A DNA stretch of 15,540 nt from Cellvibrionaceae bacterium (GTDB taxonomy: Bacteria; Pseudomonadota; Gammaproteobacteria; Pseudomonadales; Cellvibrionaceae): NCBI GenBank assembly GCA_021151525.1, contig JAGKXD010000094.1, forward strand, positions 1-15,540, given 5' to 3'. The position numbers and the translations under genes were made by a program. Numbering within the stretch: the first letter of the stretch is position 1; the number at the start of each line of letters is the position of its first letter. This document shows, piece by piece, positions 7,350 to 14,876 of this stretch. Under the pieces are notes generated by a model. It was not told the DNA's origin. It saw only the letters and a list, made by a program, of their open reading frames with translations, and searched no databases.

Positions 7350-8350
7350 GATTCCTCTTCAAACTGCTTTGCGAAGTATCTATTTTGTTTGTAGTCCAAG
7401 GTTTTAATATGAGCGACTTCGGATTGATATTTATCGAGCTGGCCACTCGCTTTATAGATTTTTGCTAGGCTCCAATATGACCAAAGATAGTGAACGTCTT
7501 TAGGGTTATCGTTTTTTGCTTGAAAGTCTTTTACTAGGATGACGGCGCGATCCAATTGTTTGTTAGTTGCCAAAAAGACTTCGCCCAGCTGTAAGGACGC
7601 ATCGCTGATATACCAGCGGTCGTCAATCGTTGTTTGTGTCGTTACGAGCACCTTAATTAAATTCTCTAAAATATCTACTGCTTCAGCATAGGATTTATTT
7701 TCTTTAAAATAGTGTGCCAGTGACCACTGTGTAGATACCAGTAAATTCTTTTGTTGCTTAAGGGCTTGTGCTCGCTTGATGGCTTCCTCATGCTTTTTAT
7801 CTTTTTCCAGATTATTGATTTCGTAGATTTCTGCCATCTCTGGTAATACTTTTTTCAGTTTGGCTGAATATTGGATAAATTTTTCTTGTGAGCCACCTAC
7901 GATGGCTGGGGCTCCAAAATGATATTCCACTAGCGATTGAAGTATCTGTGCGTTGTTAGGATCTAAGGTGTGGGCCTGCTCAAAGCTCGCTATACATTTT
8001 TTTGCTAAGCCTATGGCTGAGAACATCGAAACGGTTTGCGCTTTTTGGCCGTAGGATTTTCCCAATAAAAAATAATTCATAGCGGAGTTTGGGTCGGCAG
8101 CTATAGCTTGCTGCAGATAGTCTATTGCCTTGTCGTAATCTCCTGCATGAAATTCAACTTCACCTAGGCGTGTCAAGGCTGCAGCTTTTGTGTCTGCTTT
8201 GGGTAGCTGTTGTAAAAATAATGTGCGTGCTTCATTTAAATGATTTGCATTAAGTGCGTCTATTGCAGCATCCGCAGCCACATGAGGTATGTAAATTGCC
8301 GCTGAGATTCCTACACAAAAAATAAACCTTGTTTGATTCCAAAAATTCAT
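7340..8350 (-). CDS. Periplasmic tetratricopeptide-repeat protein
   Basis: The product is 336 residues. Residues 1-26 are a signal peptide ending near PHVAA-DAA, so it is probably periplasmic or secreted. TPR-type helix pairs run through most of the rest; the clearest unit is residues 57-90 (LTRLGEVEFHAGDYDKAIDY, DPNSA), followed by helices at 120-145 and 205-315. The segment FGAPAIVGGSQEK (145-157) matches a motif I recall from a family of bacterial TPR proteins with an (A/P)xIxGG turn after a TPR. The start has AGGA 7 bases upstream. A gap of 86 bases separates it from the upstream membrane-protein gene on the same strand, so the two may form an operon. TPR proteins are scaffolds; no enzymatic role is implied, and a link to cellulose degradation is suggested only by position. 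Confidence 0.8.
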   Translation of the reverse strand: MNFWNQTRFIFCVGISAAIYIPHVAADAAIDALNANHLNEARTLFLQQLPKADTKAAALTRLGEVEFHAGDYDKAIDYLQQAIAADPNSAMNYFLLGKSYGQKAQTVSMFSAIGLAKKCIASFEQAHTLDPNNAQILQSLVEYHFGAPAIVGGSQEKFIQYSAKLKKVLPEMAEIYEINNLEKDKKHEEAIKRAQALKQQKNLLVSTQWSLAHYFKENKSYAEAVDILENLIKVLVTTQTTIDDRWYISDASLQLGEVFLATNKQLDRAVILVKDFQAKNDNPKDVHYLWSYWSLAKIYKASGQLDKYQSEVAHIKTLDYKQNRYFAKQFEEESKI

Positions 8351-8436
8351 AAATAGATCCTAAAATTATTAGCCGATAGAAAAATTGTTAAGTGTATTAA
8401 ATGTTACTCAAACCTGTGCTGTTCTTGCGTCACTGA

Positions 8437-8856
8437 TTAGCGCCACCGTTCCCCCAGTTTTTTTACGTAATGTGTATAGACATAGCCCCATGGAATAATG
8501 AAAGGAAAAATGACGACGCCCAGTACGGCAACAGCTATTGAATGATATGCTTCGTCCATGGTGCCTGCTGACCACAAGGGAGCAGCAACAACGATTAGCC
8601 AAATTGTTTTCCAAACTAATTCCCACAAGAGCAAGGGCAACATCTGTAGCGGGTATCTCAGCCCCAAGACTGATAGCGCCGAAAATGAAGCGAGCATGCA
8701 GGTAACTACTCCCTCCATTGGTGCCCATGGTTTGTCGTGATGTATAACCCCTGGCCATACCGTGATGCCTAGTCCCACAACAATTAATAAATACAGCGCT
8801 CGTAACAAATAAAGACGAAACAACGAAACTTCATTTGACGACGAAAATTTATTCAT
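8437..8856 (-). CDS. Hypothetical inner-membrane protein with four predicted helices
   Basis: The product is 139 residues, a family I do not recognise. Four hydrophobic segments are visible, near residues 17-37 (LLRALYLLIVVGLGITVW), 47-67 (GVVTCMLASFSALSVLGL), 70-94 (LQMLPLLLWELVWKTIWLIV) and 106-128 (SIAVAVLGVVIFPFIIPWGY), ending in a basic tail (YVKKLGERWR). I chose the ATG at 8854-8856 because AGGAG (8865-8869) is 8 bases upstream; a GTG at 8863-8865 in the same frame would overlap that site. It lies upstream of, and co-directional with, the TPR gene, with no terminator visible in the 86-base gap. Confidence 0.75.
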   Translation of the reverse strand: MNKFSSSNEVSLFRLYLLRALYLLIVVGLGITVWPGVIHHDKPWAPMEGVVTCMLASFSALSVLGLRYPLQMLPLLLWELVWKTIWLIVVAAPLWSAGTMDEAYHSIAVAVLGVVIFPFIIPWGYVYTHYVKKLGERWR

Positions 8857-8907
8857 AGGCTTCACTCCTGAACGAATCGCATTTTTATTTTCTAAAGTGA
8901 ACTATCA

Positions 8908-8935
8908 GTTATAGAAAATTTCATGGATTGGACAA
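8908..8935 (-). promoter_or_regulatory. Possible promoter of the membrane protein / TPR pair
   Basis: Read on the minus strand, TTGTCC (8930-8935) and TATAAC (8908-8913) are 16 bases apart and lie about 50 bases before the start at 8856. The match to sigma-70 consensus is moderate. The AT-rich setting makes chance matches likely. Confidence 0.3.
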
Positions 8936-9078
8936 TTAAATTGATTGTTGAATTTAATTTTGACAATGATTTGACGGAGCCATTTTCGGAAAAGATGCAG
9001 TAAAATAAAAATAAATTCTTCGACTGCTTTGCGCGCGGATTAGATGGGCTTTTGCGTAGATAAGAAAATTCAAACAAT

Positions 9079-9104
9079 AAAAAAGGAGCCGAAGCTCCTT
9101 TTTT
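9079..9104. terminator. Rho-independent terminator after the GH9 gene
   Basis: A perfect hairpin: AAAAAAGGAGC (9079-9089), loop CGAA, GCTCCTTTTTT (9094-9104). It begins 26 bases past the GH9 stop in the direction of minus-strand transcription and would end the GH9 transcript. The symmetric A and T runs make it potentially bidirectional, although no plus-strand gene leads into it. Confidence 0.9.
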
Positions 9105-9129
9105 AGTTTTATCGAAACACATCTACCAA

Positions 9130-12039
9130 TTAATTACACACAGTTCCACTAATCACTGGAATCTGCGCCGTAGAGCTACTTCCTTTGTTGCCTTGAATAC
9201 CTACCTCAACGGATTGGCCTGGTTGGATAATGTTGTTCCAATTCAAGTTGGTGGCAGAGTAGGGGTTGGTGCCGGTTACTGTGGCGTTCCAGCTGTTGGT
9301 TAACACCGTGCCGTCGGTGTATGACCAGCTTACAGTCCAGCCGTTGATTGCGCTGGTGCCGTTGTTGGTAATACGCACTGCACCCGTGAAGCCAGTATTC
9401 CATTCATTGCTCACCACGTATTGGCATTTACTGCCGCTGGCAACACTGCTGGATGACGAGCTTTTTACCGATGAGCTACTGGTAGATGCTACTGAGCTTG
9501 AACTGCTAGTCGCTACCGAACTTGAGCTGCTGGATTTAACGCTGCTTGATGTTGAGGTCGAGCTGGACGATGAGCTTCTGAAGTCGTCCACGTAATAAAC
9601 CAACACAGATTTGGTTTGGGTTGCTGAGCCACCTTTGCCATCGGTAACCGTTAACTTCACTGTGTAAGTTTTTTGGTTGGAGATGTTAAACACAGCTCTG
9701 AATCCAACTGCGGTTTGCAGGTCGCTTGCTGAAGATGAGATTTCCCAGTTATAGGTGAGGGTATCGCCATCCGCATCAGTCGCAGAAGAATCTACTGACA
9801 TGGTGCAGCAGGACATGTTCACAAAGCCCGTAGTGGTTGCAGTCATGTTTGTGATAACCGGTGGACGGTTCGCAACACTGGAAGATGAGCTGGAGGATGA
9901 TCCACCCACAATGCCGTAAGGTGCCGGTTGTGCCGAACACGTGCTTGGTGCAACGCAGCTTTTGCCATTCTCGTAACCCCAGCCAGAGGTGGTAGTTGCA
10001 CACAGCGGTGTGAGGGTGCCGTACCAATTACATTGCTGGCCTGATGCCGTGCTTGAAGATGAGCTGGCCACACTGCTGGAACTGCTTGAAGGCGCAGAGC
10101 TTTTTACCGAAGAGCTGGTTACAGAAGAACTGGCAACTGACGAGCTGCTCGATTTGGAAGAACTGGTCGCAACACTTGATGAGCTCACTACGCTTGAAGC
10201 AGCAGAGCTGCTGGTGTTGGAGTTTCCGCCCTGCGCATAGTCATTGTAGAAAGCCAAGTCCCAAGCGAGCGGGGCGTTCCAGTTAATCGTCACTTCGTTT
10301 ACCGCGTAGGCGTTGATATTGTCGATCCAGCAGGTTGCCGGTTTGGATTTGCAGTTGGCTAATTGCGCTGCCGATGTGCTGTCGTCCAAGCCGCTGTTAG
10401 GCCCGCCCGATAACGCACCCGGTGGTGCCAAAGGATAACTGCCGTTAATTGCGTTCGACCAGAAACGGTGATGTGGTTGAGTGACGGCTTTAGTGCCTTC
10501 GCCGGTCACAAATGAGGTCGAGAGTGCATTTTGACCAAACAAATAACCTAAACCTTTGCCCACACCTTTGGCGTAGGTGTCGTTTTTGGTGAAGTCATAA
10601 GCCAAGCCCATCAGGATCAACTTGTTAGCAACGCCGCCGTTCGAACCCCAGTAGTATTCGAGGTTAGACATAGGGGCAGGGTAGCCAGACGCGTTTTGGG
10701 TAGCGATATGCGTATTGGCAATGGTGACGATTTTTTGCTGAGCTGCCGTGCGCATGCTGGCAGTTTGAGCGCTGGGCACGGTTGCCAAAGAGATTAAGCC
10801 AGCGAGGTCGGTATCGGCCCAACCAAAGTCAGTGTGGGTAATGGTGTAGCTATTAAGGGTGGAGGCGTATTTGCTATCGCCGGTGGTGATGTAGAGTTCC
10901 GCGGCTGCCCAATAGAAATCGTCGCTCACGGTTTTGTCACCGTAACCGCCGCCGCCGTTATCGTAATTGCCCGAATAGATATCGTTGGGGTTAGCTTGTG
11001 CTGCATCCCATGCGCTTTTGGCAGCAGCCAAGCAGGTTGCAGAGAAACCGGAATCTATATCTTTCCAAATACGTGCTGCTTGTGCAGCCACCGCAGCAAG
11101 GTTAAGTGTTGCAGCGGTTGATGGTGGAACCAAGGCGCGTTGTTGTGGATCTTCATGGGGAGCCATGGGGAAGCCAGTCCAGCCTACATCGTGCATTTTG
11201 TGATGTGCCATACCCGCTTTGGCTTGGCCAACGGGGACTTGCATGGCGAGGAGGAATTCAACTTCCCAGCGGGCTTCATCCAATACATCGGAAATGCCGT
11301 TGGCGCTTTCGGGGATATTTAGTTTGCCATCGCCCACAAGGCTGGCATTGCTTGATAAATAGAGGCCGCGCTCGTAGAGGTTGAGCAAAGTCCAAGCTGA
11401 AATACCGCCGTTAACCACGTATTTGCCATGGTCGCCCGCGTCGTACCAACCTTTGCTAACGTTGAGTGAATAGTTGCAGGTGCCGGTCCAGCAGGGAACA
11501 TTGATGTCACCCTTATTAACGCCCACATTGACGTGACCCGCTGGGCGTGACCATTTGCTGTTACTGGCGAAGGAGCCGTTGCCGCCGCCGGTGTATTGGG
11601 TATCAATCGCTATGCCGCTGCGGTTTTGATAAAAATATTTTAAGGAATCGTAGAGCGCGCTTTTGAGCGCGGTCGATGAAATCGCAAAGTTGTAGCTGGT
11701 ATCGCTGCCGACAGTCAGGCTAAAACCTGTACCTGTTGCCGTCACGGCGGAGAGATCAATTTGTTGTAAGTTGTCACCGCTGGAGGAATCTGTACCTAAA
11801 GGGGTAGTTTGGCCGGTCGCAACCACTGTGCCGTTTTGTTTCAGTTGCCAAGTTTGGGCGTTGGTACTGGTGGTTTTGTAAGTCGCTGTTTTTACGCCAT
11901 TAGGCAAATAGCCGAGTTGGTTGACGCGAGGGTTGCCAGTTTCGGCAAGGGTGTTGCAACTCACTAAAGTTAATAGCCCTGTACCAATTAATTGATAAAG
12001 CGGCTTGCGAGTATTAGTGCTCTTTGGAAAATGTTTCAT
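9130..12039 (-). CDS. cel9A: Secreted GH9 endoglucanase, Ig-GH9-CBM10-PKD-CBM2
   Basis: The product is 969 residues, an endo-beta-1,4-glucanase close in size and layout to C. japonicus endoglucanase A (celA/cel9A). Residues 1-32 are a signal peptide. Residues 36-118 (NPRVNQLGYLP start) form the N-terminal Ig-like domain of this GH9 type, and about 122-602 the catalytic (alpha/alpha)6 barrel. Catalytic residues are visible: D200 and D203 in WYDAGDHGKYV, H523-H524-R525, and the acid E582 in YAVNEVTINWNAPL. A polyserine linker leads to CBM10 at about 670-711, then a PKD/cadherin-like domain at 726-818 with an unusual adjacent Cys pair (C744-C745), a second polyserine linker, and CBM2 at 872-968 (C872/C968). 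LVSC at 25-28 fits a lipobox, so a lipoprotein form is possible, although cleavage after NTLA is equally plausible. The ribosome-binding site is weak (GAGA). It lies downstream of the GH6 gene but beyond a terminator. Confidence 0.93.
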   Translation of the reverse strand: MKHFPKSTNTRKPLYQLIGTGLLTLVSCNTLAETGNPRVNQLGYLPNGVKTATYKTTSTNAQTWQLKQNGTVVATGQTTPLGTDSSSGDNLQQIDLSAVTATGTGFSLTVGSDTSYNFAISSTALKSALYDSLKYFYQNRSGIAIDTQYTGGGNGSFASNSKWSRPAGHVNVGVNKGDINVPCWTGTCNYSLNVSKGWYDAGDHGKYVVNGGISAWTLLNLYERGLYLSSNASLVGDGKLNIPESANGISDVLDEARWEVEFLLAMQVPVGQAKAGMAHHKMHDVGWTGFPMAPHEDPQQRALVPPSTAATLNLAAVAAQAARIWKDIDSGFSATCLAAAKSAWDAAQANPNDIYSGNYDNGGGGYGDKTVSDDFYWAAAELYITTGDSKYASTLNSYTITHTDFGWADTDLAGLISLATVPSAQTASMRTAAQQKIVTIANTHIATQNASGYPAPMSNLEYYWGSNGGVANKLILMGLAYDFTKNDTYAKGVGKGLGYLFGQNALSTSFVTGEGTKAVTQPHHRFWSNAINGSYPLAPPGALSGGPNSGLDDSTSAAQLANCKSKPATCWIDNINAYAVNEVTINWNAPLAWDLAFYNDYAQGGNSNTSSSAASSVVSSSSVATSSSKSSSSSVASSSVTSSSVKSSAPSSSSSSVASSSSSTASGQQCNWYGTLTPLCATTTSGWGYENGKSCVAPSTCSAQPAPYGIVGGSSSSSSSSVANRPPVITNMTATTTGFVNMSCCTMSVDSSATDADGDTLTYNWEISSSASDLQTAVGFRAVFNISNQKTYTVKLTVTDGKGGSATQTKSVLVYYVDDFRSSSSSSTSTSSSVKSSSSSSVATSSSSSVASTSSSSVKSSSSSSVASGSKCQYVVSNEWNTGFTGAVRITNNGTSAINGWTVSWSYTDGTVLTNSWNATVTGTNPYSATNLNWNNIIQPGQSVEVGIQGNKGSSSTAQIPVISGTVCN

Positions 12040-12216
12040 AGAAAGATGTCTCGCTAGAAATGGAGTTTGGCATCAATCACCGCGTTATTTTTATACTTTT
12101 GGCCAAATGTCAGGAGCGATCTAATGGCGGTGCAATTGATACGGTTAATCAAGTGTTGGTCAAAAAGCGTTATTAACAAAAAATGATTCGCTAATAAAAA
12201 ATTGCTTTCCTCCAAT
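12040..12216 (-). promoter_or_regulatory. Leader and candidate promoter of the GH9 gene
   Basis: Since a terminator precedes it, GH9 should have its own promoter here. One candidate, on the minus strand, is TTGACC (12158-12163) with TATCAA (12136-12141), spacer 16. Closer to the gene, TATAAA (12090-12095) lies next to the 10-bp palindrome TTTGGCCAAA (12098-12107), which could be an operator. These are weak, eye-level matches. No strong ribosome-binding site precedes the ATG. Confidence 0.35.
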
Positions 12217-12245
12217 AAAAAACCGGCCTGTAGGGACAGACCGGT
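12217..12245 (-). terminator. Rho-independent terminator after the GH6 gene
   Basis: On the minus strand ACCGGTCTG pairs with CAGGCCGGT (12222-12245, one T-G mismatch position, loop about 6) and is followed by TTTTTT (12217-12222). It is 153 bases beyond the GH6 stop, so the GH6 transcript should carry a long 3' untranslated region and GH9 should be transcribed mostly from its own promoter. Confidence 0.8.
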
Positions 12246-12397
12246 AAGATATTGTGTTGGCTAAATGTTCTATGTCGGCTTAACGCAATTGCCCTTTTCC
12301 TGAACAGCTAAATGCGCCGACATAAAGGTCTTACGGGCTCATCCTTGAGCCAAGCCCTCGTCGCTCCAGATTCGGACTTTTCGTCCAGTGAACCCGG
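12246..12397 (-). other. Structured 3' untranslated region of the GH6 gene
   Basis: This non-coding stretch between the GH6 stop and its terminator has several complementary segments: TATGTCGGC (12271-12279) with GCCGACATA (12316-12324), a perfect 9-bp pair with a 36-base loop; GGCTC (12336-12340) with GAGCC (12347-12351), alternative to GGGCT/AGCCC using 12335-12339 and 12353-12357; and GGAC (12374-12377) with GTCC (12383-12386). It could stabilise the mRNA 3' end or be a source of a small RNA. No known RNA family is recognised. Confidence 0.45.
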
Positions 12398-14563
12398 TTA
12401 TTGCAACGCTGGGTATGCATTAAGCAGCAGAGCTTGGAAGCCTGCAGAGAACCAGCGGCCTGCTACAGGAGCGTTGGCCATAGCGCCGGTTACTACGGTT
12501 CCGCTTGACTCGCTGCGAACGTAAGTTGGGTCACACATACGGTCGAAGCCTTTTGCTGGGTCTTGTGGATCGTAAGACAATTCCAAAGAAGCAGCGCCGT
12601 CTGATTCACCTGGTGGTTTAATCCAAACGTATGCGTCGATACCGTCAGTGTTAACCACTTGTGGGCGCTCACCTATACCGCTCGCTTGGTTACACCAGTT
12701 ACCACGGTGTGCACGACGGTCGATTCTTGAGCTATTAACGAAGGTTTCCAAATCAGTGCTAGTTGACAATGCTGTTGGACGAGCAGCACCGCCCCAACCG
12801 TTACGGCCGGTGTCAATCAACATACCAATTGTGCTTGGGAAACCAGCAGCAATTGCTTTGGCGCGCCATGCTTTCACATAAGAAATCTCACCAAAGTGGT
12901 TGTTCCACTCGTAGAACTTGGCTTGACGTACTTGGGTACCGTTGTTGCCTGGCATGCCAGTGTTTTCGTAAGCATCAAGGAATGGCTCGCGCAATGGAGT
13001 GGTGTTAGCAGTGTTGGAAATGAAGCCAGCAATACTGTTCACGCCTGCGGTAGTGCCTTTGATGGCGTTGCCTATCAAAGTGATGGCGTCGGTCATGTTA
13101 GTCGCTTCCCAGCCCAACCAGCCTGAGTGGCCAATATCGATGTAGCTGTACACGTTGGTGATTGGGTAGAGTTTGTTCAGGGTGTACTGAGTGTTAGGTA
13201 CATAACCATCTGGACCTTGTGACGCTGCAGCACAATCTGGGTCACTCAAATTAGTGGTCAGGTTGGGCAGAGAGTCTGGCTCGATGATGGCGATAATGCG
13301 CAGGCTGGCATATTTAGCATCTGAGAAAATAGCAGCGATTGCATCTACGTACTCTGTGCGGTAGCGAGCTGTACCTTCAGCGTTTTGCTTCAACTCACCG
13401 TTAGAGGCAAGAGCGTGGCAGTCGCGGTTTGGCAGATCGTATACCACGATTTGAACCAAGTTGGCTTTCTGTGCAAGTGCTGCATCCAAGTGATCGCGCA
13501 GGCCGAAGCTGCCGTCAGTTGGGGCGATGGCGCCGATGCGGTCCATCCATACAGCAGTGCTGTATTTGGAAATTTTGGAACCGCCAGTTTCTGCTTGTGC
13601 TTTAGCTGACCAGATTGGGTCTACGTACCAAACTGCGTCTACGAATGGGTTATCCAAACGCGTGCCGTTGCTAACACTTGAGGAGCTATTGCTTGCCACT
13701 GAACTTGAACTTGGTTTGCTTGAAGAAGTTGTCGCCACAGAAGAGCTTGAACTTGATTTCACGCTTGAAGAGGTTGTGGCTACTGAGCTAGAAGTAGTCG
13801 CTACTGAGCTAGAGGTTTTTGCACTGGATGAAGAAGTGCTTACCACAGAGCTTGACGACACTGCGCAGCCAGCAACTACGCCATAAGGCGCTGGTTGGGC
13901 AGCACAAGTTGAGGTTGCGATACAGCTCTTGCCGTTCTCATAACCCCAGCCGCTGGTGGTAGTTGTACAGCTTGGGTAAAGCGTACCGTACCAGTTACAT
14001 TGAGACGCGCCGCAAGTAGAAGAAACGCTGCTTGAAGCTACAGAGGCTACTGATGAGCTGGTGCTTGGAGCAGAGCTTTTTGAACTTGAAGATGGAGTGC
14101 TGCTAGGTGTTGAGCTAGAAACAACAGAGCTTTTTGAGCTGGACGATGTAGTTGCCGTAGAGCTTGAGCTAGCTGGCGGAGTGCTATTACACACAGCGCC
14201 GGTAATGGTTGGCTTTTCAGCCGCTGCGGTGCTGTTTTTATCGCCTTGTACACCAAAACTTACTGATTGGCCCGGTTGGATGGTTTTATTCCAGTCCAAT
14301 GCCGTTGCGGTGTAAGGGTTGGTGCCAGACAGGGTTGCGTTCCATGAGCTGGTGATTTTGTTGTTGGCATATTGCCAACCAATCGACCAGCCATTAATTG
14401 CGGTAGTGCCATCGTTGGTGATGGTGATGGAACCCTGGAAGCCAGTATTCCATTCGTTTACGACCGTATAGGCACAGCTTGCTGCCTGACTTTGGCTCGC
14501 CGCGAGCATACTCACGCTTAGCAGAGATGCCAAGCCGAGCGTTTTGCGTAGTGAAATATTCAT
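12398..14563 (-). CDS. cel6A: Secreted GH6 cellulase (cellobiohydrolase-like), CBM2-CBM10-GH6
   Basis: The product is 721 residues. Residues 1-27 are a Sec signal peptide (cleavage near SQSQA-AS). Residues 30-125 are CBM2 (C30/C125), then a polyserine linker, CBM10 at 184-233 (QCNWYGTLYPSC, SGWGYENGKSC), a second polyserine linker to about 300, and a GH6 domain at 305-721. GH6 signatures are visible: VVYDLPNRDCHALASNGEL with D381, IIEPDSLPN with the general acid D430, and KPPGESDG with E653 and D655. The roughly 415-residue catalytic domain and the ASNGEL loop resemble bacterial exo-acting members (Thermobifida Cel6B type), which release cellobiose from the non-reducing end; endo activity cannot be excluded. 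AGGA is 8 bases before the ATG. The architecture matches Cel6A of C. japonicus as I recall it. It would act in synergy with the GH9 endoglucanase next door. Confidence 0.93.
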   Translation of the reverse strand: MNISLRKTLGLASLLSVSMLAASQSQAASCAYTVVNEWNTGFQGSITITNDGTTAINGWSIGWQYANNKITSSWNATLSGTNPYTATALDWNKTIQPGQSVSFGVQGDKNSTAAAEKPTITGAVCNSTPPASSSSTATTSSSSKSSVVSSSTPSSTPSSSSKSSAPSTSSSVASVASSSVSSTCGASQCNWYGTLYPSCTTTTSGWGYENGKSCIATSTCAAQPAPYGVVAGCAVSSSSVVSTSSSSAKTSSSVATTSSSVATTSSSVKSSSSSSVATTSSSKPSSSSVASNSSSSVSNGTRLDNPFVDAVWYVDPIWSAKAQAETGGSKISKYSTAVWMDRIGAIAPTDGSFGLRDHLDAALAQKANLVQIVVYDLPNRDCHALASNGELKQNAEGTARYRTEYVDAIAAIFSDAKYASLRIIAIIEPDSLPNLTTNLSDPDCAAASQGPDGYVPNTQYTLNKLYPITNVYSYIDIGHSGWLGWEATNMTDAITLIGNAIKGTTAGVNSIAGFISNTANTTPLREPFLDAYENTGMPGNNGTQVRQAKFYEWNNHFGEISYVKAWRAKAIAAGFPSTIGMLIDTGRNGWGGAARPTALSTSTDLETFVNSSRIDRRAHRGNWCNQASGIGERPQVVNTDGIDAYVWIKPPGESDGAASLELSYDPQDPAKGFDRMCDPTYVRSESSGTVVTGAMANAPVAGRWFSAGFQALLLNAYPALQ

Positions 14564-14876
14564 TATATTTATCCTGAATATGAGGTTTTTAGGTGGGGTT
14601 GCACGCCCTCGTTTTTAAGTCACCTACCGCTGGGAGATTTTGCACCTTAAGGCGTCTTAGGCTCCTACTGCGTAAAACAGGTGTGATTACCAAGTCAGTA
14701 CACCTTGTACTCCGTTCACATCAAATTGATGAAAATGGTGTCAGTCCTAACAGACCTTTTAGGGATCGCAGCCAAACAGCAGCTGCATCCCTTGAACTAC
14801 TAACTAACCTTAACTGCACTTACTAACTATCTGAATCTAAAAGAAAAAATCTAATAATTTTATGGAGTGATTGGCC
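14564..14876 (-). promoter_or_regulatory. Long structured leader / promoter region of the GH6 gene
   Basis: These 313 bases hold no credible gene. Three elements are visible. (1) Nearest the gene, TAGGTG (14590-14595) pairs with CACCTA (14621-14626) and encloses a smaller GGG/CCC stem, just before the ribosome-binding site. (2) A perfect operator-like palindrome, AGTACA-CCT-TGTACT, lies at 14697-14711. (3) A strong hairpin has AGGGAT + GCAGC (14761-14772, one unpaired C) pairing with GCTGC + ATCCCT (14782-14792). It lacks a T-run, so it is not a simple terminator. The promoter itself could not be fixed. Regulation by carbon source is expected for such genes but not shown. Confidence 0.5.

Noticed and set aside
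8408..8758. 116-codon minus-strand frame overlapping the four-helix membrane protein
   Set aside because: It overlaps almost fully the better-supported frame at 8437-8856, which has a good ribosome-binding site and membrane helices.
8892..9122. 76-codon minus-strand ORF between the GH9 stop and the membrane-protein gene
   Set aside because: Its 5' part runs through the GH9 terminator hairpin, it has no ribosome-binding site or recognisable domain, and the region is AT-rich intergenic DNA.
12260..12330. Integron attC-like site suggested by TTAAC and flanking inverted repeats
   Set aside because: The paired core-site sequences and cassette arrangement are absent; the feature is explained as 3' UTR structure before a terminator.
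12312..12524. 70-codon plus-strand frame across the GH6 3' end
   Set aside because: It is antisense to the end of GH6 and its structured 3' UTR, with no start signal or domain.
14590..14720. Possible c-di-GMP or other known riboswitch in the GH6 leader
   Set aside because: I could not find the conserved core bases of any riboswitch class I know; only generic hairpins are present.
14761..14792. Strong hairpin in the GH6 leader considered as a terminator
   Set aside because: Neither strand has a T-run after the stem, so it is better described as a leader hairpin.
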